The notes below the pieces were generated by a model. That model worked only from the letters and a program-made list of their open reading frames with translations, made no database searches and was not told the DNA's origin. Made by a program: the position numbers and the translations under genes. From Lachnospiraceae bacterium UBA1748 (GTDB lineage: Bacteria; Bacillota; Clostridia; Lachnospirales; Lachnospiraceae): a DNA stretch of 64,000 nucleotides. The DNA is taken from contig DCHQ01000039.1 of the NCBI GenBank assembly GCA_002314855.1, positions 72,109 through 136,108 on the forward strand. The letters are read 5' to 3'. Below, piece by piece: positions 37,480 to 46,271 of this stretch (its first letter is position 1; each line of letters opens with the position of its first letter).

Positions 37480-38240
37480 TGAAGATAGAGTATATAGGAC
37501 AGTGCGGTTTTATCATTAAGTCAGATGATATTAGTATCGCTATAGATCCAGTGTTAAGTGATTTATGTGAAAATGGTCAGAGTATTAGACTATATCCACC
37601 AGCATATTCAGCGAGTGAGCTTGATGTGGATTACATATTATGCACTCATGATCATATTGATCATATGGATATTCCAACTATTACTGATGCCATGAATAAT
37701 CATAAGGATACTAGGATAGTAGTTCCAAAGGGATGTATACCTATGCTTAGTAGCATAGAATCTTCAAGAATTATTGGAATAGGCGATAAAGAGACTGTTT
37801 TCTTAGAAGATGATAAGGTTAGTATTACTGGCATATCGACAGCACATCCTGTTCATCAGCTTGATGAGAATGGGCTTGATAGAAATCTGGCTTATGCGGT
37901 TATAGTTGGAAATAAAAGACTGGTTCACCTTGGTGACACATATTATACAGAGCGTCTTGAGAAGGCACTTGGTAGTCTTGGCAAAATAGATGTGCTTTTT
38001 CCTCCGATTAACGGAACTGATGAGGAAAGAACTAATAAAGGGATAATAGGTAATCTTTCATCTACCGAAGCAGCGAAGCTTAGTGCTAAGCTTGGATGTG
38101 AATTAACCATACCAACTCATTTTGATATGGTTATTGGTAATACTGAGAATCCAGATAATTTTGTAAGGGAAATTAAGGCTATAGCACCAGAAGCAAAATA
38201 TATCATTCCAAAGCTTCTCACGTGTTATTCTATAGATTAA
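37479..38240 (+). CDS. Metallo-beta-lactamase-fold hydrolase (UlaG/UPF0173-like)
   Basis: 253 residues starting KIEYIGQCGFIIKSDD, with AIDPVLSD, the metal motif THDHIDHMD, GISTAHPVHQ, LVHLGDT and a C-terminal PTHFDM. This resembles UlaG (L-ascorbate-6-phosphate lactonase) and related cytoplasmic hydrolases, but no ascorbate genes are near. Tight coupling to the acyl-ACP thioesterase is the only hint of a role. It converges with the antiporter gene, overlapping its end by four bases. Confidence 0.82.
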   Translation: MKIEYIGQCGFIIKSDDISIAIDPVLSDLCENGQSIRLYPPAYSASELDVDYILCTHDHIDHMDIPTITDAMNNHKDTRIVVPKGCIPMLSSIESSRIIGIGDKETVFLEDDKVSITGISTAHPVHQLDENGLDRNLAYAVIVGNKRLVHLGDTYYTERLEKALGSLGKIDVLFPPINGTDEERTNKGIIGNLSSTEAAKLSAKLGCELTIPTHFDMVIGNTENPDNFVREIKAIAPEAKYIIPKLLTCYSID

Positions 38241-39415
38241 TTATTTTCGAGAAATTTCTTATAGGTAATATCAATTGCAAATGCGCCAAGAGGCGCGGTA
38301 ATCATAATAGCGACAACTGATACCATCAGTACGACTGAGCCGCATGCAAGTCCCATTGCAAGTGGGAGTCCACCTATGGCAGCCTGAACTGTTGCTTTTG
38401 GTGTGTAGGCAAGCATGCAGAAGAGGCGTTCTTTTTTATTAAGCTTAGTACCAAGCATACATAAGAATACACCAAGCATTCTAAATACGAGTACACACAT
38501 AATCAGTATTACAGCGCTTAATCCAGCTGATTTTAAGGTTTCTATTTCAACTGAGGCTCCTACAAGCACGAAGAGGAAGATTTCGGCTGCAACCCATAGC
38601 TTATCGAATTTACCAGACAAACGGGTGGCAAGCTGCTGCTTCTTCTTTTTTATTACGCTGCCAATAGCCATTACAGCTATAAGTGAAGCAAATGGTATTA
38701 TCTTACCCCATTTATCCTCAGCAGTTGTTAATGCAAAGCATATTCCAAGAAGAATGATTACCTTGACGCTGTCACGCATGTGGAATTTATTAAAGAATAA
38801 GTATAAAAGAAGACCAGTTATGATTCCGACTAATACGCCAACAACTATTGATACAGGGATAGCAATGAAGCTCTTAACGCTAATACTGCCACCAAGAGCA
38901 AGAGAGGTGAAGGTTGTGAATAATACTATAACGAACACATCATCGACAGATGCTCCTGCCAGAATCATTTGAGGAATACTCTTTTTACTACCGTAATTTT
39001 CATCAATAAGCTTAATCATTCGAGGGACAATAACAGCAGGTGAAACAGCTGCAATTACAGAACCAAGTATGGCAGCTTCAAGTACTGATATACCAAGAAT
39101 AGGTGGTGCAAGGAGTACCATTCCTATTACTTCAAGAGTGGCTGGAAGAAAACACATAAGTATGGCAGGACGACCGACCTTTTTTAAATCGTCTAACGAA
39201 AGCTTAAGACCTGCACGAATGAGGATGATAATTAAAGCAATTTTTCTTATTTCAGCAGAAATATCAAGAATACTTGAGTCGATGATATTTAGCATATGAG
39301 GACCAATAAGTATACCAGCTATTATCATTCCAAATAGCGAAGGAAAGTGAAGTTTTTTACATACGTATCCTAGTATTAATCCAGAAAGTGTTATATAGGT
39401 AAGGCTGATAAGCAT
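38237..39415 (-). CDS. Cation:proton antiporter (CPA2/Kef-type)
   Basis: About 392 residues with some 12 membrane helices: LILGYVCKKLHFPSLFGMIIAGILIGP at the start, then IRAGLKLSLDDLKK, AAVSPAVIVPRM and ILAGASVDDVFVIVLF, the discontinuous-helix regions of Na+/H+ or K+/H+ exchangers. There is no TrkA-N regulatory domain. ATG 39415 follows GGAG; a TTG four codons upstream is unlikely. It is transcribed against the thioesterase pair, with which its 3' end overlaps by four bases, so no terminator separates them. Confidence 0.88.
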   Translation of the reverse strand: MLISLTYITLSGLILGYVCKKLHFPSLFGMIIAGILIGPHMLNIIDSSILDISAEIRKIALIIILIRAGLKLSLDDLKKVGRPAILMCFLPATLEVIGMVLLAPPILGISVLEAAILGSVIAAVSPAVIVPRMIKLIDENYGSKKSIPQMILAGASVDDVFVIVLFTTFTSLALGGSISVKSFIAIPVSIVVGVLVGIITGLLLYLFFNKFHMRDSVKVIILLGICFALTTAEDKWGKIIPFASLIAVMAIGSVIKKKKQQLATRLSGKFDKLWVAAEIFLFVLVGASVEIETLKSAGLSAVILIMCVLVFRMLGVFLCMLGTKLNKKERLFCMLAYTPKATVQAAIGGLPLAMGLACGSVVLMVSVVAIMITAPLGAFAIDITYKKFLENN

Positions 39416-39541
39416 AATATTCTCCAATCTTTTCAGGGCCTTAACTTTGCAAGGCCAGTAGGGTAATTATAGCACTAAGATAGTATAATTCACTTATAAT
39501 TGGGATGGGATTAATATTTTTTTGATATTTTTTTGAAATAA

Positions 39542-39593
39542 TTGTAACGAAGCTAGATATAAGTTGTTAAACATAATAGAAAGCGAGGTGAGA
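39542..39593 (+). promoter_or_regulatory. Upstream region of the ECF sigma gene
   Basis: TTGTAACGAAGCTA at 39542-39555 includes TGTAAC, a -35 type used by some ECF sigma factors, but no matching ECF -10 is evident. AGGTGA at 39586-39591 is the ribosome site that supports the TTG start at 39598. A similar sequence lies before the MarR gene at 17497. Confidence 0.35.
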
Positions 39594-39597
39594 TATT

Positions 39598-40119
39598 TTG
39601 GCTATAACAGGTGATAGTGACCAGGTTTCCCAAAAGGACATGGAAAATATATATCGTCAGTATGCTCTTCCGTTGAAAAAATATATATGCAGCCTTTGTT
39701 ATGACTCCAACCTAGCTGATGATATAGTGTCCGAGACATTCTATAGAGCAATCAAGAATATCGATTCCTTTTATGGCGGAAATATTTTCACTTGGCTTTG
39801 TACAATCGCGAAGAATATATTTTTCAATCATAACAAGAAGAAGGAATCACAAAATATGTCGCTAGATGATAGTGAATATATTGAACCTGTGAGTGCAGAG
39901 CAGACAGAGGATGTGGTCCTTCAAAATGAAGCTAACGCTGAGCTTTATGCCAGTATCAACGAACTCGAGGAGCAGGACAGACAGGTAATATACCTTAGGA
40001 TATTTGCGGATATGTCTTTTAAAGATATTGGAGCAAAGCTTGGGAAAAGTGAGAACTGGGCAAGAGTTACATTCTTTAGATGTAAAGATAAACTGAGAAG
40101 GAGAATGAAAGATGAGTGA
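39598..40119 (+). CDS. ECF-type RNA polymerase sigma factor
   Basis: 173 residues: sigma-2 region IYRQYALPLKKYICSLCYDSNLADDIVSETFYRAIKNIDSF plus TWLCTIAKNIFFNHNKK, and sigma-4 region LEEQDRQVIYLRIFADMSFKDIGAKLGKSENWARVTFFRCKDKLRR. The start is TTG, chosen because AGGTGA lies six bases upstream; the next ATG (39640) would cut into region 2. It overlaps by eight bases with the zinc-finger membrane protein that probably restrains it. The regulon is unknown. Confidence 0.9.
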   Translation: MAITGDSDQVSQKDMENIYRQYALPLKKYICSLCYDSNLADDIVSETFYRAIKNIDSFYGGNIFTWLCTIAKNIFFNHNKKKESQNMSLDDSEYIEPVSAEQTEDVVLQNEANAELYASINELEEQDRQVIYLRIFADMSFKDIGAKLGKSENWARVTFFRCKDKLRRRMKDE

Positions 40120-40837
40120 TAAAATGAGTTGTAATGTTATTAGAGATATATTGCCATCATATGTTGATGATATTTGTTCTGAGGAGAGCAGAGGGTATGT
40201 TGAGGAGCATATAAAGACCTGCCCAGAGTGCATGGAGATGCTTAAAGCCATGAAAGAGGATATGATGACCATTGGCTCAGGGGATGATATCAGCATTGAT
40301 GAGAAGAAGGTTCTAAAAGAAGTTGGCGATAAAGTTAAGCGTGATCTTAGAAAACAGAGTCTTATGTATAAAATAATATGTGCTGTTCTTGTAGCGATAA
40401 TACTTGTTTTAGCATTGCCAGTCAGACCAGTACCTAGCGAGGCTATTTCCTTTAATATGACCTCAGTACAAGTTAAAGATGCAATGAGTGCAGAAGCGTA
40501 TACTTTTTTGGATGCCTCGGAGGATACTATTTATTTAATGGATAATGATACTGATGTTGATAAAGCTCAGTTTCATCAGATTATAGTAAATGATAGAGCT
40601 GGTGGTAGACTTTTTGTTGAAGAGAAATGGGCTGAGAAAAATGAAACTATTACATTAGTTGAGATTAACTCAAAATATATGCTTAAGGATTACAAATATC
40701 ATATCGAAGAGGTAAATGGTGTGAATATGTTTGTTTTAGACAAAGCATCTACTAATATGCTTGCAGGAACTGGCGAGGGCTCATATGTATCGACTGTTAT
40801 TGTTTCATGCCAGGTCGGTGAGGCTAGAGTGAAATAA
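40112..40837 (+). CDS. Probable anti-sigma factor with zf-HC2 domain
   Basis: The 241-residue protein starts with a ZAS-type zinc motif, CNVIRDILPSYVDDI then a His in YVEEHIKTCPECMEML (H-x3-C-x2-C), a short linker and one membrane helix near 88-107; the rest (about 130 residues) lies outside. Overlap with the ECF sigma gene is the normal arrangement for sigma and anti-sigma. The outer domain is not one I recognise. A hairpin terminator follows. Confidence 0.85.
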   Translation: MSDKMSCNVIRDILPSYVDDICSEESRGYVEEHIKTCPECMEMLKAMKEDMMTIGSGDDISIDEKKVLKEVGDKVKRDLRKQSLMYKIICAVLVAIILVLALPVRPVPSEAISFNMTSVQVKDAMSAEAYTFLDASEDTIYLMDNDTDVDKAQFHQIIVNDRAGGRLFVEEKWAEKNETITLVEINSKYMLKDYKYHIEEVNGVNMFVLDKASTNMLAGTGEGSYVSTVIVSCQVGEARVK

Positions 40838-40880
40838 ATACTATTAGTAAATAGAATCGAATTAGATAAAAATTAGGCAT

Positions 40881-40920
40881 AAGCAGGTAATATTCTGAAT
40901 AGGATATTACCTGCTTTATT
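40881..40920 (+). terminator. Terminator between anti-sigma and FecR-domain genes
   Basis: 13-bp stem (40881-40893 with 40904-40916), ten-base loop, then TTTATTTA; it sits between convergent genes. Confidence 0.8.
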
Positions 40921-40944
40921 TAGAAAATAAGTATTTAAATTATA

Positions 40945-42333
40945 TTAGTCCATATCTTGCTTTAATGACTCTTTATCATAAGTTGGAAGGCCATTAGCAG
41001 GATCAAATGAATCTTCACTAGCTGATACACCACTAGCGTCGGCATCAACAAATCCTAAGTAGAAGGCTGCAGAGAACCAGTAATTATATCCAAGGTGCTG
41101 GTCATAGCCTTTACCTTCAACGTAAGCGCCGCTAAGTAAGACGATTTCAGGAGAGTGGCTAGATATTTCACCCACAACTACTTCACTGCCAGTATCACAT
41201 GAGATGAATACAGATGTATATGTTGCTACATCAGTAACATCTGTTCTTGCTTCCTTGGACATAAATGTCATGATCATATCATCAGTTCCATCGCCTGTAA
41301 AATCATAGAAGCCATATGTCTCAGGGGTATTTGTTACAAAGTTATATCCATTATCGGCTAAAAATGTCTCAGGATCATTTAAGATTTCTGCATACATATC
41401 GGCTGCATTGGATGAAGCAACCTCAGGTGGATTATTTCTGAAATCATCTATGTACTGAAGACCCCATTCAATCTCACTAACGTATCCATTTAATTCATCT
41501 ATAAGATCAGCAATCTCATCATCATCTGTAACATCTGGTCTATCAGCACTGCTTGGAAGAGAAGCAGCTAATGTATCGAGTCTTTCGATGTCAGAGAGAA
41601 TGATATCATCTGTAATTAAAGCAATAGTATCAGAGTAGTCAGCATAGAATGACTGATAGCTGTCTTCGAAATCTTCAATTAGCTTATATAAATCATCGAG
41701 CTGATCAGCATCAAGTGATGCAAGTTCAATATGGTCGTCATAGATATAAACGCTGTCGCCTTCTTCAAGCATTAAGGTTTCTGTATCAGACTTGACTTCA
41801 ACTACACCGTTATGAACCTCCACGTATGTATATTCGCCAATAATATCATATCTTACAAGGAATTCAGTTCCTCGAACGCTCATTGCAGCATTAGGCGTGG
41901 TAACCTTGAAAGTGTCATCATCAGAAAGCTTGTTGTCTATGGTAAATAGTGCTTCACCATATTTAAGCTCAACCTTTACCTTTCCACTTTCAGGTGTTCC
42001 AGAAGCTGCTATTTCAAATATAGTATTTTCGCTGGCGAGGATGTGCTTGTCATCATCTACTAAAAGTAATATCTCAGATGCAGCTTTAGTTTCAACGTTG
42101 TCATCTGGGATAAGGTTCATATCTTCGAAGACGTCCATTGTATCATCATCTCGCATCAGTGATACATCACCTTCATAGGTTTCAACTTTTACTACTCGGT
42201 AGCTGTCTTTATCTACCAGTTTCTTGGTAAGGACTATAACAGCGACTATTAAGGCAATCACTAAAACGAGTGCGATAGCAATAATAGCAAATATCTTTTT
42301 TGAATTAGGTTTGTTATTGTTTTCATTATTCAT
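40945..42333 (-). CDS. Membrane-anchored FecR-domain protein
   Basis: 462 residues: a membrane helix at about 13-35, then a FecR domain (about 43-205) with YEGDVSLMRDD, ILLLVDDDKHILASENT, TPNAAMSVRGTEFLVRYD and VEVHNGVVEVKS. The remainder is helical and then has DFTGDGTDDMI, an Asp-rich loop like calcium-binding FG-GAP/VCBS units. Classical FecR is an anti-sigma that signals from an outer membrane; in this Gram-positive setting the domain is outside and more likely structural or sensory. It faces the ECF sigma/anti-sigma pair, which invites a functional link. Confidence 0.8.
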   Translation of the reverse strand: MNNENNNKPNSKKIFAIIAIALVLVIALIVAVIVLTKKLVDKDSYRVVKVETYEGDVSLMRDDDTMDVFEDMNLIPDDNVETKAASEILLLVDDDKHILASENTIFEIAASGTPESGKVKVELKYGEALFTIDNKLSDDDTFKVTTPNAAMSVRGTEFLVRYDIIGEYTYVEVHNGVVEVKSDTETLMLEEGDSVYIYDDHIELASLDADQLDDLYKLIEDFEDSYQSFYADYSDTIALITDDIILSDIERLDTLAASLPSSADRPDVTDDDEIADLIDELNGYVSEIEWGLQYIDDFRNNPPEVASSNAADMYAEILNDPETFLADNGYNFVTNTPETYGFYDFTGDGTDDMIMTFMSKEARTDVTDVATYTSVFISCDTGSEVVVGEISSHSPEIVLLSGAYVEGKGYDQHLGYNYWFSAAFYLGFVDADASGVSASEDSFDPANGLPTYDKESLKQDMD

Positions 42334-42515
42334 TTTTCTGTTTCCCTATTCTTTCTTTTTTATAACGATACTTATTATAGTACGCGGTGTTTGATTTTAC
42401 AATTTAGTAGGTAATAGCTGCCTGATACCAGGTTTGGCACCGAAGACTATCCATAAAAATCACATTGATATTCGTATAATTAATATAGAAGTTTTTGAAA
42501 GATATAGGTGTGATA

Positions 42516-42998
42516 ATGAAAAAGAAAAATATAATTATATTGTGTGTGCTATTTTTTACAGTTCTTTTGGGCGTATTAATCTTCAATATTGTGGGGCATA
42601 CCAGCCTCAAAATATCTTATTTCAATAAAGAACATCCTGGGACCAATATTTCGAATGTAAGATGTACATATGAAATGGGGCGTAGTGTGAAGCTTCCGAA
42701 AGGAAGGTATAGCACAAAGGATGATAAATGGGGAATGTATAGTGTTAATCATTCATCGGCAGCATATGGATTATATACATATACCTTTGATATGGAGATT
42801 AATGGTAAAATAGTCTCACCACAGGTCGATATTATGAAAACAAACTGGCAGGATCACTGTGATATTGATATCGAGATTGTGGTTGGCGCACCAGAAGAAG
42901 ATTCATTATATGTTACACTGTATGTTGATGGTATGGAAATACATGAAGAGTTCCATGATATTGAAAATAATGATATACACATTCAAGGTGGAATATAA
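42516..42998 (+). CDS. Small membrane-anchored protein of unknown function
   Basis: About 160 residues with a basic start and one membrane helix (residues 4-25), followed by an outside domain with GRSVKLPKGRYSTKDDKWGMYS and beta-rich sequence. No family is recognised. ATG 42516 is used because AGGTG lies at proper distance; the ATG at 42495 has no site. The region before it back to 42334 is AT-rich with no clear gene. It may be co-transcribed with the 38-residue ORF that follows. Confidence 0.6.
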   Translation: MKKKNIIILCVLFFTVLLGVLIFNIVGHTSLKISYFNKEHPGTNISNVRCTYEMGRSVKLPKGRYSTKDDKWGMYSVNHSSAAYGLYTYTFDMEINGKIVSPQVDIMKTNWQDHCDIDIEIVVGAPEEDSLYVTLYVDGMEIHEEFHDIENNDIHIQGGI

Positions 42999-43038
42999 GA
43001 TATAAATAAGATATGAATAAGATTTGAGAGGGCAAACT

Positions 43039-43155
43039 ATGAAGAAGAGAAAAAGTACTCTAGAGCGCGTTGTCGCTGCACTTGGATCACTTGCTGTTTT
43101 GATTCTTGGATTTTATGTACTACCTAGCTGGTATGATAAGCATAGAAAAGATTAA
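43039..43155 (+). CDS. 38-residue single-helix membrane peptide
   Basis: A short frame beginning MKKRKSTLERVVAALGS, then LAVLILGFYVLP and ending WYDKHRKD: a basic N-terminus, one hydrophobic helix and a charged tail. GAGAGGG lies six bases before the ATG, a good ribosome site. It is 41 bases after the previous gene. The charge layout suggests an inner-membrane small protein, possibly a partner of the larger protein at 42516. Too short for certainty. Confidence 0.5.
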   Translation: MKKRKSTLERVVAALGSLAVLILGFYVLPSWYDKHRKD

Positions 43156-43247
43156 AATAATAAAAGACTGATGAAACTTGCATATTACATATATATATTG
43201 ATAATATTACTTTGTTATAAAAATAATATATATAGGGGAAATGTAGG

Positions 43248-45455
43248 ATGAAAAAGATTTTGAAGAGAAGTCTATTACTTATGCTTGTTATGATGCTCGT
43301 GATGTGTATGACTAGCTGTGGTAATGACGAGATTAAGAGTGCTGGTGAAGAGATAGTAAATAATACTCTTGCGGCCAAGGACAAGAAGATTGTTAAGGTC
43401 TTCAATGAAGAAGATGATGACTACGATATCAATGTTGAACTGGTTCAGAGTCTATTCGAAAGCTTTAGCGATGTGGTTAAAGTAAGCAAGTTAAAGCCTG
43501 AGATAACCAAAGCCAAGGTTGATGCTAGTAAAGACGTGGCATCAATTGATTATACTATTGATATTAATGATGAAGAGTATAGCTATGAGCTTGCACTTAC
43601 CAAGGATGGTGACAACTGGATTATTAGTGATAACTATGATTATATGATTAACACCATTGAATTATACATAGAAATCATTCTTGAAGAGGGTGATGATTCT
43701 GAAGCCGAAGACATCGAAGATATGATGGATGAAATGGATTTTGATGATTACTTTGAGCTTGCTGAGTACATGTATGATGATATGTATGAGTTTACTAAGA
43801 ATCATGCAGATTATGATGATGTTAGTTATGATGATGTCGTTGATCCTGATATTTATGCAGATGACCCTGATATTTATGTGGTTGAGCCTACGATTATCGA
43901 TATGACTATGTTTATTGATTTTCCAGGTAATGAACTGGATTATGATAACGAAGTTCAGGAAATCATTGCAAATCTTACAGGCGTTAAGGTAAAGGAAACG
44001 TATCTTGTAGGACAGACTTCAGCGGAAGCCATAAACTCTATTATAGCTGCAGGTGCCTATCCAGATTTCATTTATTCTACGGATGAGATGCTTACATTAT
44101 ACGATGCAGGTGCATTAGTAGCATGGGATGATTATTTAGATATTTATCCAAATATCAAGGAACTATATACTGCAGAAGAGTGGGATAAGATAAGAGCCGA
44201 TGACGGTCATATTTACTGGGCTCCTGTTTTTAATAATACATATGGCCTAAGTAAAGAAACTTCTCATAATGAGAGCGCATTCTGGATTCAGGCCAGAGTA
44301 CTTGAGTGGGCTGGATATCCTAATATCGAAACAGTTGATGAATATTTCCAGTTACTTAGTGACTATGTGGAAGAGAATCCAACAATGCCAGATGGTGAAG
44401 ATATTATTCCATTTACAACACTTTGTGATGACTGGCGTAATTTTTGTTTGACAACTCCACCTATGTTTCTTGCTGGATACCCTGATAATGGTGAGGTTGC
44501 AGTAGATACTAGTGCAAAGGAACCTACAGTTTTCGATTATAGTGTGACAGAAACTGCCGAGGAATATTATCGTCAGCTTAATCAGGCGTACAAGGATGGT
44601 ATTCTTGATCCTGATTTTAGTACTCAAACATATGATGAATATATAACTAAGCTATCTACAGGTCGTGTACTTGGTATGTTTGATCAGTACTGGGATTTTT
44701 ATTATTCTGTTGATTATAGTTTTACTAGCAAAGATTTATATGATCTTGGATGTGGTTATATTCCACTCGGACTAACAATAGACCAGGGGATGACTAATTA
44801 CTATCATAATTATACTGATACATTGAATTATTATGGTGGATTAGGTGTTACAACTAGTTGCGTGAATCCAGATATTGCTTTCAGCTTTATAAATGATTTA
44901 CTTGCTCAGGATGTTCATGATCTTCGTTTCTGGGGAGTTTGCGATGTTGATTATCTTGTTGATTCTGATGGAATGTATTATAGAACTGAGGATATGAGAG
45001 ACAATGCCAATGATTCTTCGTATATAGAAAGTCATCTATGTAGCTATATGTATTTCCCTCAGTGGAGAGGTACATCTCGAGATGGTAATAATGCAATGCA
45101 GCCTTCAGAGCAGGCCTCAGAGTTCCTCTCAACTTTACCAGAGTCTACAGCTAGATGTCTTGAGGCATATGGTGCTGGTGGTTATTGCGATATGATTGGA
45201 TCAGTTATTGAAGACAGAGAAAGCTGGGCTCCACTGTATACATATATCAATGCTATGTCTAGTGCAACTCCTGGCGGTCAGGCATTATATGATATTAAAG
45301 ATCTTAAATCCACAGAACTTCCAAAGGTTGTAATGGCAAAGGATTTTGATAAGTCATGGAATGCATATATTACTGCATATAATAAGTGCAATCCTGATGC
45401 ATTTATCGAAGAGGTTCAGGAAGAACTGGATAGAAGAATTGAAGAGGAAAACTAA
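43248..45455 (+). CDS. Orphan extracellular solute-binding lipoprotein with extra N-terminal domain
   Basis: The 735-residue lipoprotein has lipobox MTSC (Cys about 24). Residues 25-145 look like an NTF2-like alpha/beta domain (IDYTIDINDEEYSYELALTKDGDNWIIS). A very acidic Tyr/Asp linker (about 145-215) leads to a family-1 type solute-binding domain: EVQEIIANLTGVKVKET, YPDFIYSTDEMLTLYDAGALVAWDDYL, IYWAPVFNNTYGL and later GYIPLG. These proteins bind oligosaccharides for ABC import, yet no ABC permease or ATPase is adjacent. It may use a transporter elsewhere or act as a sensor or surface binder. Confidence 0.78.
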   Translation: MKKILKRSLLLMLVMMLVMCMTSCGNDEIKSAGEEIVNNTLAAKDKKIVKVFNEEDDDYDINVELVQSLFESFSDVVKVSKLKPEITKAKVDASKDVASIDYTIDINDEEYSYELALTKDGDNWIISDNYDYMINTIELYIEIILEEGDDSEAEDIEDMMDEMDFDDYFELAEYMYDDMYEFTKNHADYDDVSYDDVVDPDIYADDPDIYVVEPTIIDMTMFIDFPGNELDYDNEVQEIIANLTGVKVKETYLVGQTSAEAINSIIAAGAYPDFIYSTDEMLTLYDAGALVAWDDYLDIYPNIKELYTAEEWDKIRADDGHIYWAPVFNNTYGLSKETSHNESAFWIQARVLEWAGYPNIETVDEYFQLLSDYVEENPTMPDGEDIIPFTTLCDDWRNFCLTTPPMFLAGYPDNGEVAVDTSAKEPTVFDYSVTETAEEYYRQLNQAYKDGILDPDFSTQTYDEYITKLSTGRVLGMFDQYWDFYYSVDYSFTSKDLYDLGCGYIPLGLTIDQGMTNYYHNYTDTLNYYGGLGVTTSCVNPDIAFSFINDLLAQDVHDLRFWGVCDVDYLVDSDGMYYRTEDMRDNANDSSYIESHLCSYMYFPQWRGTSRDGNNAMQPSEQASEFLSTLPESTARCLEAYGAGGYCDMIGSVIEDRESWAPLYTYINAMSSATPGGQALYDIKDLKSTELPKVVMAKDFDKSWNAYITAYNKCNPDAFIEEVQEELDRRIEEEN

Positions 45456-45482
45456 CTACTTCAAAATCTAGGAGAAATGTTA

Positions 45483-46067
45483 ATGAGTGAAGTGTTTAAA
45501 AAAGAGAAAATGTATCTTGAAACATGGTTTTGGTGTTTCATGATATTCAATGTTGCTGGTTGGATATATGAAGTTTTTGTATTTGCTTTCGAGTATCACC
45601 AGGGCTTTATCAACAGAGGCTTTTTATTTGGACCATACTTACCTGTATATGGAAGCGGCGAGCTGTTAGTGCTATTAATGCTTCTAGGGCTTAGATCCAA
45701 GAAGGTTAAGCTTGGTAAGATTAACCTCATGCCAGTTGTTATGTTTTTCATCATAGTGTTTATCACTACTGTTACAGAACTTATTACCAGTTATATACTT
45801 GAGATATTTACTCATGGTAATGGCTTCTTATGGGATTACTCAACTCTAAATTATGGCCCTCATTTCGAAGGACGTATTTCGGTTGTATCGAGTCTTAGAT
45901 TTGGTATTATGGGTATTGTTGGCTTGTATCTTATTCAGCCTATCACCGCTAAAGTAGTTGATAAGCTTAGAACATGGAAAGTACCATTTTATGGTGTGAC
46001 AATTGCAGTGGCTGCTGTGTTTGCGGTAGATGTAATAATTCATGTTGGCGCCAGCTTACTGAAGTAA
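45483..46067 (+). CDS. CmpB-type multispanning membrane protein (putative ABC transporter type IV)
   Basis: About 194 residues with five membrane helices and the family signature WIYEVFVFAFEYHQGFINRGFLFGPYLPVYG, then ITSYILEIFTHGNGFLWDYS. The family is annotated in Pfam as ABC_trans_CmpB, though transport has not been well shown. ATG 45483 gives an eight-base spacing from GGAG; 45477 is too close. It follows the solute-binding lipoprotein by 27 bases and may be its membrane partner, an inference from position only. A terminator follows. Confidence 0.8.
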   Translation: MSEVFKKEKMYLETWFWCFMIFNVAGWIYEVFVFAFEYHQGFINRGFLFGPYLPVYGSGELLVLLMLLGLRSKKVKLGKINLMPVVMFFIIVFITTVTELITSYILEIFTHGNGFLWDYSTLNYGPHFEGRISVVSSLRFGIMGIVGLYLIQPITAKVVDKLRTWKVPFYGVTIAVAAVFAVDVIIHVGASLLK

Positions 46068-46113
46068 TAACTCATTTAACTATTAACTAATATAAAAGAT
46101 ATTATTAATTACT

Positions 46114-46146
46114 AAGGTCTATTTCCGTTTGGAGATAGACCTTTTT
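46114..46146 (+). terminator. Intrinsic terminator after the CmpB-type gene
   Basis: 13-bp stem with one G-T pair (46114-46126 with 46131-46143), GTTT loop and T-run. Confidence 0.95.
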
Positions 46147-46172
46147 ATTTAAAAAAAATATGTAAAAAACTA

Positions 46173-46206
46173 TTGACTTTAATGTTAGTTGGTTGTATGG
46201 TTAGTT
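46173..46206 (+). promoter_or_regulatory. Promoter and probable GntR operator
   Basis: TTGACT (46173-46178), 17-base spacer, TATGGT (46196-46201). The direct repeat GTTAGTT (46184-46190 and 46200-46206) brackets the -10 region, a plausible binding site for the regulator encoded downstream. Confidence 0.6.
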
Positions 46207-46271
46207 ACATAAGTAATGAACCTATGAACCGGTAATATGTTTTTGATAAATAACACGAAAAAGGAGGGCTT

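Noticed and set aside
38415..38972. 185-codon open frame on the plus strand
   Set aside because: Opposite the antiporter gene, with biased composition and no start signal.
40945..42333. FecR-domain protein as a TonB-linked iron-signalling anti-sigma
   Set aside because: The genome appears Gram-positive, no TonB-dependent receptor is present and a separate zf-HC2 anti-sigma sits with the sigma gene.
42404..42628. Overlapping short frames on both strands near 42.5 kb
   Set aside because: They overlap each other and the better-supported start at 42516; no ribosome sites.
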